Of a stretch of 64,000 bases of DNA, positions 1 to 8,322 are shown one piece after another. Location of the stretch: assembly GCF_003432385.1 (NCBI RefSeq), contig NZ_CP031841.1, positions 2,767,579 to 2,831,578 of the forward strand, given 5' to 3'. The DNA comes from Breoghania sp. L-A4 (GTDB lineage Bacteria; Pseudomonadota; Alphaproteobacteria; Rhizobiales; Stappiaceae). Both the position numbers and the translations under genes were made by a program. Under the pieces are notes generated by a model. It did not search any database. It was not told where the DNA came from and saw only the letters and a program-made list of their open reading frames with translations. Position 1 is the stretch's first letter. Every line of letters starts with the position of its first letter.

Positions 1-434
1 CGGTTGCGCAGGAGGTCGCGCGCATGTTCGCGCTGCAATGGCACCAGGACGGGCTCGCGCCCTACATGATCTTCGAAGGCAGAAAGGACCACGGCGATGC
101 CGAAATCCAGCACGCGCAGGAGTGGCTCGTGAACCACTTCTCGGTCGCCAATCCTGTCGATGAAATGATCAAGCGGTCCAGCCTCGCCGAACGCACGTTT
201 AAGCGGCGATTCGCGGATGTGACCGGTCTCGCGCCGCTCGCCTATGTGCAACGCCTCAGGATCGAGGACGCCAAGCGACGGCTCGAGCGCACCACTTCTC
301 CCGTGGACGAGATCAGCTGGCGCGTTGGCTATGAGGACGCCGCATTCTTCCGCCGGCTGTTCAAGCGCACCACCGGAATGACGCCGGGCGCCTATCGGCG
401 ACGGTTCCAGATCCCGGCGTTCGCTCGCGGCTAG
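1..434 (+). CDS. GlxA-type AraC-family transcriptional regulator, C-terminal part
   Basis: The reading frame is open from base 3 and ends in TAG at 432-434, so only the C-terminal ~144 residues are here. They hold a tandem helix-turn-helix AraC DNA-binding domain: the first HTH lies around SLAERTFKRRF, the second around VDEISWRVGYEDAAFFRRLFKR, with the typical GMTPGAYRRRF ending. The linker QWHQDGLAPYMIF is characteristic of GlxA-like regulators, which carry an N-terminal DJ-1/PfpI domain; that part would lie left of the window. It acts as a cytoplasmic DNA-binding regulator, target unknown. Its stop codon is inside the 6-bp target duplication of the IS481 element that follows, so the insertion leaves the protein unchanged. 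Confidence 0.85.
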   Translation, partial: VAQEVARMFALQWHQDGLAPYMIFEGRKDHGDAEIQHAQEWLVNHFSVANPVDEMIKRSSLAERTFKRRFADVTGLAPLAYVQRLRIEDAKRRLERTTSPVDEISWRVGYEDAAFFRRLFKRTTGMTPGAYRRRFQIPAFARG

Positions 435-435
435 A

Positions 436-1470
436 TGTGAGCTTTCAACAGGTTGTCCATTCGGACCTGACCGAGGAGACTGGAGTTACCACGCTTCAGC
501 ACGCATCGGAGGGTCCGAATGAACATCCACAAGAATGCCCGCCTGACACCGTTGCGTCGAGGGGAGATGGCCCAAGCGGTCATTGAAGGTCGTCTTTCCC
601 GGGCCCAGGCGGCGCGGGTCTATGGCGTGTCGGCCAAGATCGTTGCCCGGTGGGCCGAACGCTACAGGGCGGAAGGCCCGGCCGGCATGGTCGACCGCTC
701 CTCTCGGCCAGGCCGGATGCCCAGCGCAACCGATCCGCTCCTCTGTGAACGCATCATCGCCCTGCGCCGTCAGCGCTGGACAGGTAAGCACATCGCTCGG
801 GAGGTCGGCGTGTCACCGGCCACCGTCAGCCGGGCGCTGCGGCGGGCAGGCCTCTCCCGGCTCAAGGACCTCGATCCGGCCGAACCGGTGCGCCGCTATG
901 AACGCCAGCATCCGGGCGAGTTGATCCACATCGACATCAAGAAACTCGGTCGGTTCGACCGCGTCGGCCACCGCATCACCGGCGATCGCACCGGCCAGTC
1001 CAACAGCCGCGGTGTCGGCTGGGAGTTTGTCCATGTCTGCATCGACGATGCCTCGCGCATCGCCTTCAGCCAGATCTTGCCCGACGAGAAGAAACACAGT
1101 GCGGTCGCTTTCCTGCGCGCCGCGCTCGCCTATTACGAGAGCCTGGGCGTCACCGTCACCCGCGTCATGACCGACAATGGCGCCTGCTACAAATCGAAAG
1201 CCTTCGCAAAAGCCTGCCGCGATCTCGGCCTCAAGCACATCCGCACCCGACCCTACACGCCCAAGACAAACGGCAAGGCCGAACGCTTCATACAGACCGC
1301 GTTGCGGGAATGGGCCTATGCCATCGCCTACCCAACGTCACGCCATCGCGCAGCCGAACTGCCGATCTGGCTACACCGCTACAATTGGCACCGGCCACAT
1401 GGCAGCCTAAAATCCAAAACACCGATCAGTCGACTCGATCTAACCGAGGACAACCTCTTGAGGCTCCACA
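436..1470 (+). mobile_element. IS481-family insertion sequence, copy 1
   Basis: A 1035-bp element with one transposase gene. The ends are imperfect 23-bp inverted repeats, left TGTGAGCTTTCAACAGGTTG and right (reverse complement) TGTGGAGCCTCAAGAGGTTG, both continuing TCC; 17 of 23 positions match. Flanks carry a perfect 6-bp target duplication GCTAGA (430-435 and 1471-1476), fitting the NCTAGN target known for IS481. An apparently identical copy lies in the same orientation at 34168-35202. It sits exactly at the shared CTAG where the AraC-type gene (+) and the quinone oxidoreductase gene (-) both end, so neither coding sequence is damaged. Confidence 0.95.
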
Positions 1471-1475
1471 GCTAG
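519..1475 (+). CDS. IS481-family transposase (copy 1)
   Basis: 318 aa, preceded by GGAGG six bases before ATG. An N-terminal HTH region (about residues 10-60) and a second HTH (about 85-110, EVGVSPATVSRALRRAG) are followed by an rve/DDE integrase core. The catalytic triad is visible as D139 (HIDIKK), D219 (MTDNGA) and E255 (NGKAERF), with the usual 35-residue D-E spacing. The element's right end is at 1470; the last sense codon (AGC) and the TAG stop are completed by the target-site duplication, so the stop is supplied by the host CTAG. The copy at 34251 ends in Ile instead of Ser for the same reason. Full length and probably active. Confidence 0.95.
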   Translation: MNIHKNARLTPLRRGEMAQAVIEGRLSRAQAARVYGVSAKIVARWAERYRAEGPAGMVDRSSRPGRMPSATDPLLCERIIALRRQRWTGKHIAREVGVSPATVSRALRRAGLSRLKDLDPAEPVRRYERQHPGELIHIDIKKLGRFDRVGHRITGDRTGQSNSRGVGWEFVHVCIDDASRIAFSQILPDEKKHSAVAFLRAALAYYESLGVTVTRVMTDNGACYKSKAFAKACRDLGLKHIRTRPYTPKTNGKAERFIQTALREWAYAIAYPTSRHRAAELPIWLHRYNWHRPHGSLKSKTPISRLDLTEDNLLRLHS

Positions 1476-2448
1476 AGCGTAAGAACGACCTTGCCGAAGT
1501 GCGCGCCTTTTTCCACGAGGCGATGGGCTTCGGCCGCCTCTGACAAGGCGAACGTCGCGTGCACATGCGGCCGCATCGCGCCCTTCTCCACCAGCGGCAT
1601 CATATCGCGTCGCACCGTCTTGACGATCTCGCCCTTCATCTCGGGCGACAGGGCCGTAATGTCGAACCGGTTATCGTCAGCCGCCGCCGCAGGATGGCCT
1701 CCAGACTGATCGTGACCTCCCGCCCGCCCTGCAGTGAAATCAGCGCATAGCGTCCATCGGCCGCCAGGCAACCGATGTTCGCCGCAGTGAAATCGCCTCC
1801 GACCATATCGAGAATGACGTCCACACCCCGGCCACCCGTCGCCCGCATGACCGCGTCCGCCCAGTCTCCCGCGGAACTGTCGATGGCGTGCTCCGCGCCC
1901 ATCGTCAGGCAGTAGGCGGCCTTTTCCGCTCCGCGTGACGTCGTCATCGCAATCGCGCCAAGCGAACGCGCCCGGGCGATGGCGTGAGACCCGATCCCCG
2001 ACGATCCGCCGTGGACAAGCAAGGTTTCGCCGGATTTGAGCCCGCCGCGCGTGACCATGTTGAACTCCACGGTCAGCGCCACTTCCGGCAGCCCCGCCGC
2101 CTCGATATCGCTGAGACCTTGCGGAACAGGTATCGCGTGCCGATGGTCGACCTTGCAGAACTCGGCATAGCCGCCGCCGTGAACAAGCGCCATGACCCTG
2201 TCGCCCGGCGCAAATCCGGCTACACCGGATCCCATGGCCTCGACGATTCCGGCGACCTCCAAGCCGGGGATCGGACTGGCGTCGGCGGGGACCGGATAGC
2301 GTCCAGCGCGCTGCGCCAGATCCGGCCGGTTGACGCCGGCGGCCTTGACCTCGATCAGCAACTCGCCCGGACCGATTTCCGGAACCGGCACGTCGCCGAG
2401 AACAAGCACCTCGGGGCCTCCCGGCTCCCGGATCTGGATCGCCTTCAT
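1472..2448 (-). CDS. Zinc-type/quinone oxidoreductase (MDR superfamily), frameshifted in this sequence
   Basis: NAD(P)H-dependent quinone oxidoreductase-like protein of about 325 aa. The N-terminal GroES-like fold begins MKAIQIREPGGPEVL; the Rossmann motif LVHGGSSGIGSHA lies near the middle. The frame from ATG 2448 runs to STLRP and then breaks near 1647-1654; the conserved C-terminus (SPEMKGEIVKTVRR to HFGKVVLTL) continues in another frame to a TAG at 1474-1472. One missing base restores the family pattern LRP-R-SPEMKG. It follows the FAH-family gene by 8 bp and is the last gene of the catabolic operon. Its stop codon shares the CTAG used as IS481 target. The role in ring-cleavage product reduction is inferred from context only. 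Confidence 0.85.
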
Positions 2449-2456
2449 CGCCCGCC

Positions 2457-3308
2457 TCACACTTCGTCCACAATGTCGTTTGACAGGGTGCCGATGCCGG
2501 TGATCTCGACCTCGATCCGGTCACCGGCCTTCATGAACAGCTTCGGCTCGCGGAACAGCCCCACGCCGCTCGGTGTTCCGGTTGCGATAATGTCTCCGGG
2601 AAGCAGTTCCGTGACGGTTGAGAGATATTCGATCAGCGCCGGGATATCGAAGGCAAGATCCGAAATCGGCGCCGACTGCACCACATCGCCGTTCAAGCGC
2701 GTGGTCATGAACTGAGCGGCGGGATCCGTCAGTTCGTCGGCGGTCACGAGCCACGGCCCCATCGAACCGCTGCGGTCGAAATTCTTGCCCGCCCAGAACT
2801 GGCTCGTGTGCCGCTGGAAGTCGCGAATGGAGCCGTCGTTGAAGCAGCTGTAGCCCGCGACATGCTCCATCGCCCTGGCGGCGGGGATGGCCCGTCCGGG
2901 CTTGCCGATCACCACCGCCAGTTCACCCTCAAAATCGAACCAGTCCGAGACCTTTGGGCGGACCAGCGGTACATCGTGACCGACGACCGAGGACGGATAG
3001 CGCGTGAAGATCGAGGGCTTTTGCGGTGCGTCGCGGCCCGTCTCGCGGATATGGGTCATGTAGTTGAGCCCGATGCACAGGATCTTGTCCGGGTTGGGGA
3101 CCGGAGACAGCAAAACGACATCGGACAATGCGAGTTCCGTGCCCTCGCGTGTGGCCGGCTCCAGTTCCGCAAGCCCGTCGCCCGCCAGCACGGCGCGCAG
3201 ATCGGCGTATTTCGCGCGAAACGCCGCGCCGGCATCGCGGATTGTGTCCTTGTCGACGATCCCGTAGGACGCCGTTCCGTCGGGCATGGTGTAGGAAGAG
3301 ATGCGCAT
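2457..3308 (-). CDS. Fumarylacetoacetate hydrolase (FAH) family protein
   Basis: 283 aa, start ATG 3308 with GGAGA upstream; longer in-frame starts lack this signal. The fold is the FAH/2-hydroxyhepta-2,4-diene-1,7-dioate isomerase type: after an N-terminal beta domain (1-70), the core begins KILCIGLNYMTHI (about 75-87). The metal-binding acidic motif WFDFEGELAVVIGKPGR has E127 and E129, and TGTPSGVG lies near the C-terminus. Members cleave or hydrate carbon-carbon bonds in ring-fission products using Mg2+ or Mn2+. It lies 56 bp after the extradiol dioxygenase gene and 8 bp before the oxidoreductase, so processing of the meta-cleavage product is likely. The exact substrate cannot be told. Confidence 0.88.
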   Translation of the reverse strand: MRISSYTMPDGTASYGIVDKDTIRDAGAAFRAKYADLRAVLAGDGLAELEPATREGTELALSDVVLLSPVPNPDKILCIGLNYMTHIRETGRDAPQKPSIFTRYPSSVVGHDVPLVRPKVSDWFDFEGELAVVIGKPGRAIPAARAMEHVAGYSCFNDGSIRDFQRHTSQFWAGKNFDRSGSMGPWLVTADELTDPAAQFMTTRLNGDVVQSAPISDLAFDIPALIEYLSTVTELLPGDIIATGTPSGVGLFREPKLFMKAGDRIEVEITGIGTLSNDIVDEV

Positions 3309-3364
3309 ACGTTGTCTCCGCTGTGCTTGCGTATGGTGTTGTCTTGAGGGAAGGATCGGGGCGG

Positions 3365-4345
3365 CTATTCCCGCCCGATGACGCTCTCCAGCCAGGCGCA
3401 ATTGCTGGCGGGGTCGTTCGCGCGCAGGCCGCGGCGGGCCGCGTCAAGGCGCATTGCCTTCAGGCGTTCCCGATCGGGGGAATCTTCGGGCATATAAAGC
3501 CGCTCGTGCCCCCAGTAGCTCGGACCGTCGAACGTCTCGTGGGGCTGCCAGGTCGCGGGATTGATCACGCGCGCACCCCAGCCGTATTCAACGAAAAATC
3601 CCGATGGCGAGTTCATGTAGTAGCTCATCATGTGATCGTTGGAGTGCCGACCGAGCGTGTAGGCCACGCGCCCGTCTTCTTCCTGGGCAAGGTCGTAGCC
3701 CTGGCCGACGTCGTCCAGCGACAGGAGTTCGACCATGAAATGGTGCAATCCCTGGCGGCCCGAGCCGACCATGGCAAAGCTGTGATGGCGCCCGTTGAGA
3801 TGGAAGAAATAGAGCTTGTAGGGTTTCAGGCCATAGTCGGTGACATGAAATCCGAGAAGATCGCGGTAGAACGGCAGCAGCACGTCGACATTGCGCGCGT
3901 GCAGCACGGCATGTCCCATTCCCAGCGCGCCCGTCTTGAAGCCGGAGATCTGTCTGCCCGGCCTGAACGGATCGGCCGCGATGTCCGGACCGCAGAACAC
4001 CTCGATCCGGTTGCCTTCCGGATCGGGAAACGAGATCAGCCGGGCCACATGGCGTTCATCGGCGAGCGCCGTCGCCTCCGATTTGACCCGCACACCGGCG
4101 TTTTCAAGCCGGCCCGCCAATCGGTCGAGTTCGCCGGCGCTTGCCACCTCCCAGCCCATGAAGTCCAGCCCCTCGGACCCCTCCCCGGTCACGATCAGGC
4201 GCTGCTTGCGGTCGTCCATCCGGAACGCGCGAACCGGGCCGCCGGCATCGACCTGCTGCATGCCCAGAAGGTCGGTCGCGAAATGTGTCCAGTCGGAGGT
4301 CTTCGTCGATCGGACGCCGATGTAGCCGAGTGCCGAGAGTGTCAT
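3365..4345 (-). CDS. Type I extradiol ring-cleavage dioxygenase (VOC superfamily, BphC-like)
   Basis: 326 aa, the normal length for two-domain type I extradiol dioxygenases, starting at ATG 4345 behind GGAGAG. The C-terminal catalytic domain shows the Fe(II) ligand set H145 (LGMGHAVLH), H201/H202 (GLHHFMVEL) and E253 (FFVEYGWG). The usual second-sphere residues H188 (GRHHSF), H234 (LGRHSNDHM) and Y243 are also present. The enzyme would cleave a catecholic ring adjacent to its hydroxyls (meta cleavage). Neighbours, an MhpA-like hydroxylase, FAH-family protein and TRAP importer, point to a phenolic or phenylpropanoid-type acid imported, hydroxylated, then cleaved. Substrate specificity is not readable. 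Confidence 0.9.
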   Translation of the reverse strand: MTLSALGYIGVRSTKTSDWTHFATDLLGMQQVDAGGPVRAFRMDDRKQRLIVTGEGSEGLDFMGWEVASAGELDRLAGRLENAGVRVKSEATALADERHVARLISFPDPEGNRIEVFCGPDIAADPFRPGRQISGFKTGALGMGHAVLHARNVDVLLPFYRDLLGFHVTDYGLKPYKLYFFHLNGRHHSFAMVGSGRQGLHHFMVELLSLDDVGQGYDLAQEEDGRVAYTLGRHSNDHMMSYYMNSPSGFFVEYGWGARVINPATWQPHETFDGPSYWGHERLYMPEDSPDRERLKAMRLDAARRGLRANDPASNCAWLESVIGRE

Positions 4346-4363
4346 TCCGATTCTCTCTCCTGT

Positions 4364-4389
4364 CGTGCCGCCCGTTCCCGGACGGCACG
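4364..4389 (-). terminator. Intercistronic stem-loop between dctP and the dioxygenase gene
   Basis: Inverted repeat CGTGCCG / CGGCACG with a 12-bp spacer whose CCG/CGG can extend the stem. It sits between the dctP stop (4402) and the dioxygenase ribosome-binding site, without a U-tract. It could protect or attenuate the message so that the binding protein is made in excess. Confidence 0.4.
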
Positions 4390-4401
4390 GTCATGAAAAG
4401 G

Positions 4402-5429
4402 TCAGTTGCCGTTTGCAGCCCGATGCGTGTCCAGCGCCTGGACAAGGGCGTCGTAAATGGCCTGTCCATTGTCGTTTTGCGCGATCCAGTTGGTCGCCGC
4501 GACGGAAACGGCATCGTGCCACGCCATCGCAAGATCGCCTTCCGGCACAACGAGCTGCGGCTTGTGGGTTGCCATCACCCGCTCCTTCGCTTCCGCGACG
4601 TTCTGGTCGAAAGACCGGCCGAAGCGCTTGGAAAACGCGGCGCCGGAGAACCTGTCGATCGCGGCCTTCGCCTGATCCGAAAGGCTCTCGTATTTCGCCT
4701 TGTTCATCACGATCAGCATCGGCGTGGCGCCAAGCGGCACCTCGTTGTAGTGCGTGATCACTTCGCCCATGCGGAATGTCTCCACCGCCCCCATTGGGCA
4801 AAGGTCGCATCGATCAGACCGCGGCTGATGGCTTCGGCGACCGTCGGACCGGTAATGCCGCCAACCGGTACGGCGCCCAGCGCATCGATCGCGGACAACA
4901 TGGTGGGTCCCGGCGCGCGAACGTTCATTCCCGACATGTCCTGAGGGACCTTCACCGGCTTTGTCGCGGCGACAAAGTTCACCGAGGAGACGCAAATGCA
5001 CAGCATCTTGAACTTCTCGTAGTCACCCTTGAGCAGCCCTTGCTCATAGAGCTGCCACATGGCCGCCGACCCGGAGGCGGAATCCGTGATCAGGAACGGA
5101 AGTTCTCCGACCGTCCCTTCCTGAAAGCGGCCCGGCGAGTAGCCGGGAATGACCCAGGCAATGTCCGCCACACCGTCCTCGACAAGCTTCAGTTGCTGTG
5201 CCGGGTTGCGGCCCAGCGTGCCGCCGGCGAAAATCTTGATGTCCAGCTCCCCGTTTGACGCGTCGCTCACGTCCTTTGCCCAGGGCGTGATGATTTGCGC
5301 CGTCACATGCGCGACCGGCGGCTCGAAACTTGACAGGCGCAGGGTCTCGGCACGAGCCCCGGAGGGCGCATATGTGGCGGCGAGTGCGGCGGCGAATGTG
5401 GCGGCCATAGCGGTGGCGCGAAGCGTCAT
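4402..5429 (-). CDS. dctP: TRAP transporter substrate-binding protein DctP, frameshifted in this sequence
   Basis: About 340 aa; start ATG 5429 behind GGAGGAAACC. An N-terminal signal peptide (MTLRATAMAATFAAALAATY, cleaved near ARA-ET) targets it to the periplasm. The mature DctP fold begins LRLSSFEPPVAHVTAQ and includes DVSDASNGELDIKIFAGGTLG and APGPTMLSAIDALGAVPVG. The frame breaks at a C run at 4788-4792: one extra base turns QWGRWRHS into the expected QWGAVETFRMGEVITHY, after which the protein runs to TGA at 4404-4402. It delivers a carboxylate substrate to the DctQM permease encoded upstream, presumably the aromatic acid degraded by the neighbouring enzymes (inference). A palindrome at 5510 is a candidate operator. 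Confidence 0.88.
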
Positions 5430-5509
5430 GGTTTCCTCCCAAGGATGCTTTGTTGTGATGCGCAAACGGTAGTGCAAGCGACTGTGACTGGCGCTGCCAA
5501 GCTCTGATT

Positions 5510-5526
5510 TGTCCAATCTGCGGACA
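5510..5526. promoter_or_regulatory. Candidate IclR operator upstream of dctP
   Basis: TGTCCAATCTGCGGACA, a 17-bp palindrome with arms TGTCC/GGACA, lies 81 bp before the dctP start and just after the dctM stop. It matches the palindrome at 7499-7515 in 14 of 17 positions; the three differences fall in the centre. The pairing with the local IclR gene is inference. Confidence 0.5.
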
Positions 5527-5531
5527 GTCCT

Positions 5532-6832
5532 TCAGCGCAGCACGCCCGGCAGCCACAACGTGAGTTGCGGGAACACGGTCAGGATCGCAAGGCGGACGAT
5601 ATCGGCGCACATGAAAGGCACGACCCCGCGATAGATCGTTCTCAGGGAAAGCTCCCGGTACATCGATTTGAGCAGCATCACATTGATGCCGATCGGTGGC
5701 GTGAGCATTCCCATGCCGATCACCATGATGTTGATCACTCCCCACCAAAGCAGGTCGTATCCGAGGTTCTGAATCACCGGGATCACGAAGGGCAGAGTGA
5801 TGACCATGGCCGCGACTTCATCGAAGAAGGCGCCGAGAAAAATGTAGAGCAGAAGCAAGCCGCAGATCACCGCCAACGGGGGACCGTCAGCGACGCGATT
5901 CCATCGACAACAAACGCGGCGCCGCCGGTCACGGCGACGAAATAGGAGAAAATCGTCGCGCCGAACACCATCACGTAGATCATCGCCGTGGCGGAGCTGG
6001 CCTCTGAAAGCACACGCAGAATCGCGGCTCGATTGAGGCGGCGGCGGCCGAGCGCGAAGACGAACGCGACGACAACGCCAACTGCCGCCGCTTCGTTGAC
6101 GGTGAAGACACCGGAATAGATCCCGCCCATGACGATCACGACCAGGACGATGACGCCCCAACCACGCCCGATGGCCGCCATCCGCTCCTGGAACGAGAGT
6201 CTCTCGCCGCTCGGCGCGGAGTCCGGGTCAAGCAGCACGGCGATCTGTACGGCGATGACATACAGCAGCACGGCGATTGCCGCGGGAACGAGAGCCGCGG
6301 TGAACAATTCCAGCACCGACTGCTCGGTGAGGACCGAATAAAGGATCATCATGCTTGACGGCGGCACGATGATGCCAAGAGTGCCGCCGGCCGCGATCGA
6401 TCCCGCCGCCAGCCCCGGCTTGTATCCGCGTGACAGCATTTCAGGCATGGCCACACGCCCGAAGGTTGCCGTCGTCGCGACCCCGGACCCGCAGACGGCG
6501 CCAAAGCCCGCGCTGGCGAGCACCGTTGTCGTCGCCAGCCCGCCGCGCTTGTGGCCGATCAGCGCATAGGCCATGTCGTAGATGTCCGTCGCCAGCCCGC
6601 CGGCGGCCGCCAGGCTCCCCATGAGCATGAACAGCGGAATCACCGCGAGATCCAGATTGGCCATGGCCGAGGCCGGCTCGCTCGCCATCAGGGAAAAGGC
6701 CGGACCCCACCCCACGATCTGCGCGAAACCGACGACGCCGCACAGCGCCATCGAGATCCCGATCGGCACATGAAGCGCGATCAGTGCGAGCATCAGGACA
6801 AAGCCGATCAACGCGATGAGAAGAGGATCCAA
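5532..6832 (-). CDS. dctM: TRAP transporter large permease DctM, frameshifted in this sequence
   Basis: About 433 aa, standard for DctM. I chose TTG 6832 (LDPLLIALIGF) because AAGAAGG lies eight bases upstream; an in-frame TTG at 6886 is possible. Twelve or more hydrophobic segments are visible, with the conserved GVATTATFGRVAMPEM, GTLGIIVPPSSMMI and, near the C-terminus, GMGMLTPPIGINVML. The frame breaks at a G run at 5878-5882: one more base joins DGIASLTVP to PLAVICGLLLLYIFLG. It is the sodium-coupled transport subunit in the inner membrane. Order on the minus strand is dctQ, dctM, dctP. Confidence 0.88.
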
Positions 6833-6908
6833 GTGACTAACCTTCTTTGGAGGCTTGGGAAATCCGGCCTTGCGAGCACAGGCCAATGCGGACGACGGGC
6901 CGGCGCGT

Positions 6909-7412
6909 CTAGCCTTGCTGCGCGCGGCGCGCGAAGACGGCCATGAGATCCGTGACGAAAACCACGGACTGAACGACGACCGCGAGCCACATCATCACGG
7001 CCGCGACGCTCCACCAGGGCCAGACGGGCCATGCAAGAACCCAGGTCCGGTCCCCGGTTTCCCGCAAACCCGCCGCGTAGGGCACGAACTGCCAGGCGAT
7101 CAAGCCGATAAAGACGAGGGTCAAAAGACTGGAAAACGCTTCGAGCGCGCGCTGAAGGCGCGCGCCCCCGATGGCTCCGAAGACTTCAACCCGGATGTTC
7201 TGTTTCATCGCGAGATTGGCCGGGATGCAGGAAGAAATCACGATCGCCATGACCACCGCGCTGACGTCGTTGACCCCCTGAATCGGCCATTGGAAAAGCC
7301 AGCGCAGAAGGATATCCAGCGTCGTCATCATCGCCAGCGCGAACAGGCCGAAAAAGCCGATCAGCGCCAGCATTCGTGCGAAGGCCTTCGAGTGCATGTC
7401 CAACGATGTCAT
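6909..7412 (-). CDS. dctQ: TRAP transporter small permease DctQ
   Basis: 167 aa, start ATG 7412 behind GGGAGGG. Four membrane helices are visible, beginning at MLALIGFFGLFALAMMTTLDILLRWLF, with the DctQ hallmark of a polar loop after helix 2 (NLAMKQNIRVEVF). It pairs with DctM as the accessory membrane subunit. It is divergently transcribed from the IclR-type gene; the 85-bp gap and start of that gene contain a palindrome likely to control both. Confidence 0.9.
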   Translation of the reverse strand: MTSLDMHSKAFARMLALIGFFGLFALAMMTTLDILLRWLFQWPIQGVNDVSAVVMAIVISSCIPANLAMKQNIRVEVFGAIGGARLQRALEAFSSLLTLVFIGLIAWQFVPYAAGLRETGDRTWVLAWPVWPWWSVAAVMMWLAVVVQSVVFVTDLMAVFARRAQQG

Positions 7413-7497
7413 GGTTCCCTCCCCAGGCTGTCGTCGTGATGCAACCTTGCGCGCAGTCTTTACAGGGCATGGCGTGCGTGCAAATGTCCGCCCTCGG

Positions 7498-8322
7498 ATG
7501 TCCACGGTGCGGACAGCAGTGGGAGGCACTCAGATTTCAACGTTCGGCGCAGTCAGATCCCTGCAACGGGGGCTCGAGGTTCTTCAGGCCATCAACCGGC
7601 ACAATGGCTTGAAAGCGGCCGATGTCGCCAAGGTCGTCGGTATCCCGCGTCCGACGGCCTACCGGCTGCTGGAGACGCTCGAAAGCATGGAACTGGTCGT
7701 TCGCGGCCCGTCCGAGGACACGTGGCGGCCGACGCTTCACACGAAGTCGCTGAGTTCCGGTTTTCGCGACGAGGACTGGGTGGCGCAGATCGCCGTGCCC
7801 GAAATGGTCAAGCTCGGGAGGCAGGTTCTCTGGCCTCTCGATCTGGTGGTGTTTCGCAACTACCGGATGGAGGTTCGCGAATCGACCCACAACATCAGCC
7901 CGTTTTCGGTCGATCACGGCATGGTCGGGCGTGGGCTTCCGGTGCTCGATACCGCGAGCGGTCGCGTCTACCTGGCGCTTTGCGGGGACAACGAACGCGA
8001 ACAGATCCTTGCGGGACTGGAGGCTGAACTGGGCGTACCCCAACCCTTTTACCTCGAGGACGGCCCGCTTGATCAGATTCTGGACAGGATCCACGAACTC
8101 GGCGTCGGTTACCGCATGACGGGCGTCAACGCCAAGACAATGAGCATTTCCGCCGCCATCTCGTGTCATGGCCAGCCGGTCGCCTTCCTGACCATGATCT
8201 GGATCTCCTCCGCCTTGAAATTCGACAAGGCGATCGAGCTCTATCGCGAACCGCTGCTCGATACGGCGAAGGCGATTTCGGAACCGCTTTCGCGGCAATT
8301 GGCGCAAAACACCGATTTGTAG
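7498..8322 (+). CDS. IclR-family transcriptional regulator (MhpR-like)
   Basis: 274 aa. The winged HTH is at about residues 16-75 (VRSLQRGLEVLQAINRH ... ADVAKVVGIPRPTAYRLLETLESM), followed by the IclR effector-binding domain. The context next to an MhpA-like hydroxylase suggests it senses an aromatic acid or its breakdown product. ATG 7498 is taken as start because the HTH follows soon after, but there is no good ribosome-binding site before it. GGGAGG at 7520-7525 would better fit a later non-ATG start. A palindrome at 7499-7515 overlaps the proposed start, consistent with autoregulation. Its 3' end overlaps the convergent monooxygenase gene by about 80 bp. Confidence 0.87.
   Translation: MSTVRTAVGGTQISTFGAVRSLQRGLEVLQAINRHNGLKAADVAKVVGIPRPTAYRLLETLESMELVVRGPSEDTWRPTLHTKSLSSGFRDEDWVAQIAVPEMVKLGRQVLWPLDLVVFRNYRMEVRESTHNISPFSVDHGMVGRGLPVLDTASGRVYLALCGDNEREQILAGLEAELGVPQPFYLEDGPLDQILDRIHELGVGYRMTGVNAKTMSISAAISCHGQPVAFLTMIWISSALKFDKAIELYREPLLDTAKAISEPLSRQLAQNTDL
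7499..7515. promoter_or_regulatory. Candidate IclR operator at the regulator/dctQ divergent region
   Basis: TGTCCACGGTGCGGACA, a 17-bp palindrome that shares TGTCCA and TGCGGACA with the site at 5510. An additional TGTCC half-site starts at 7485. Position and duplication suggest the IclR protein represses or activates both its own gene and the TRAP/catabolic operon. Confidence 0.5.
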
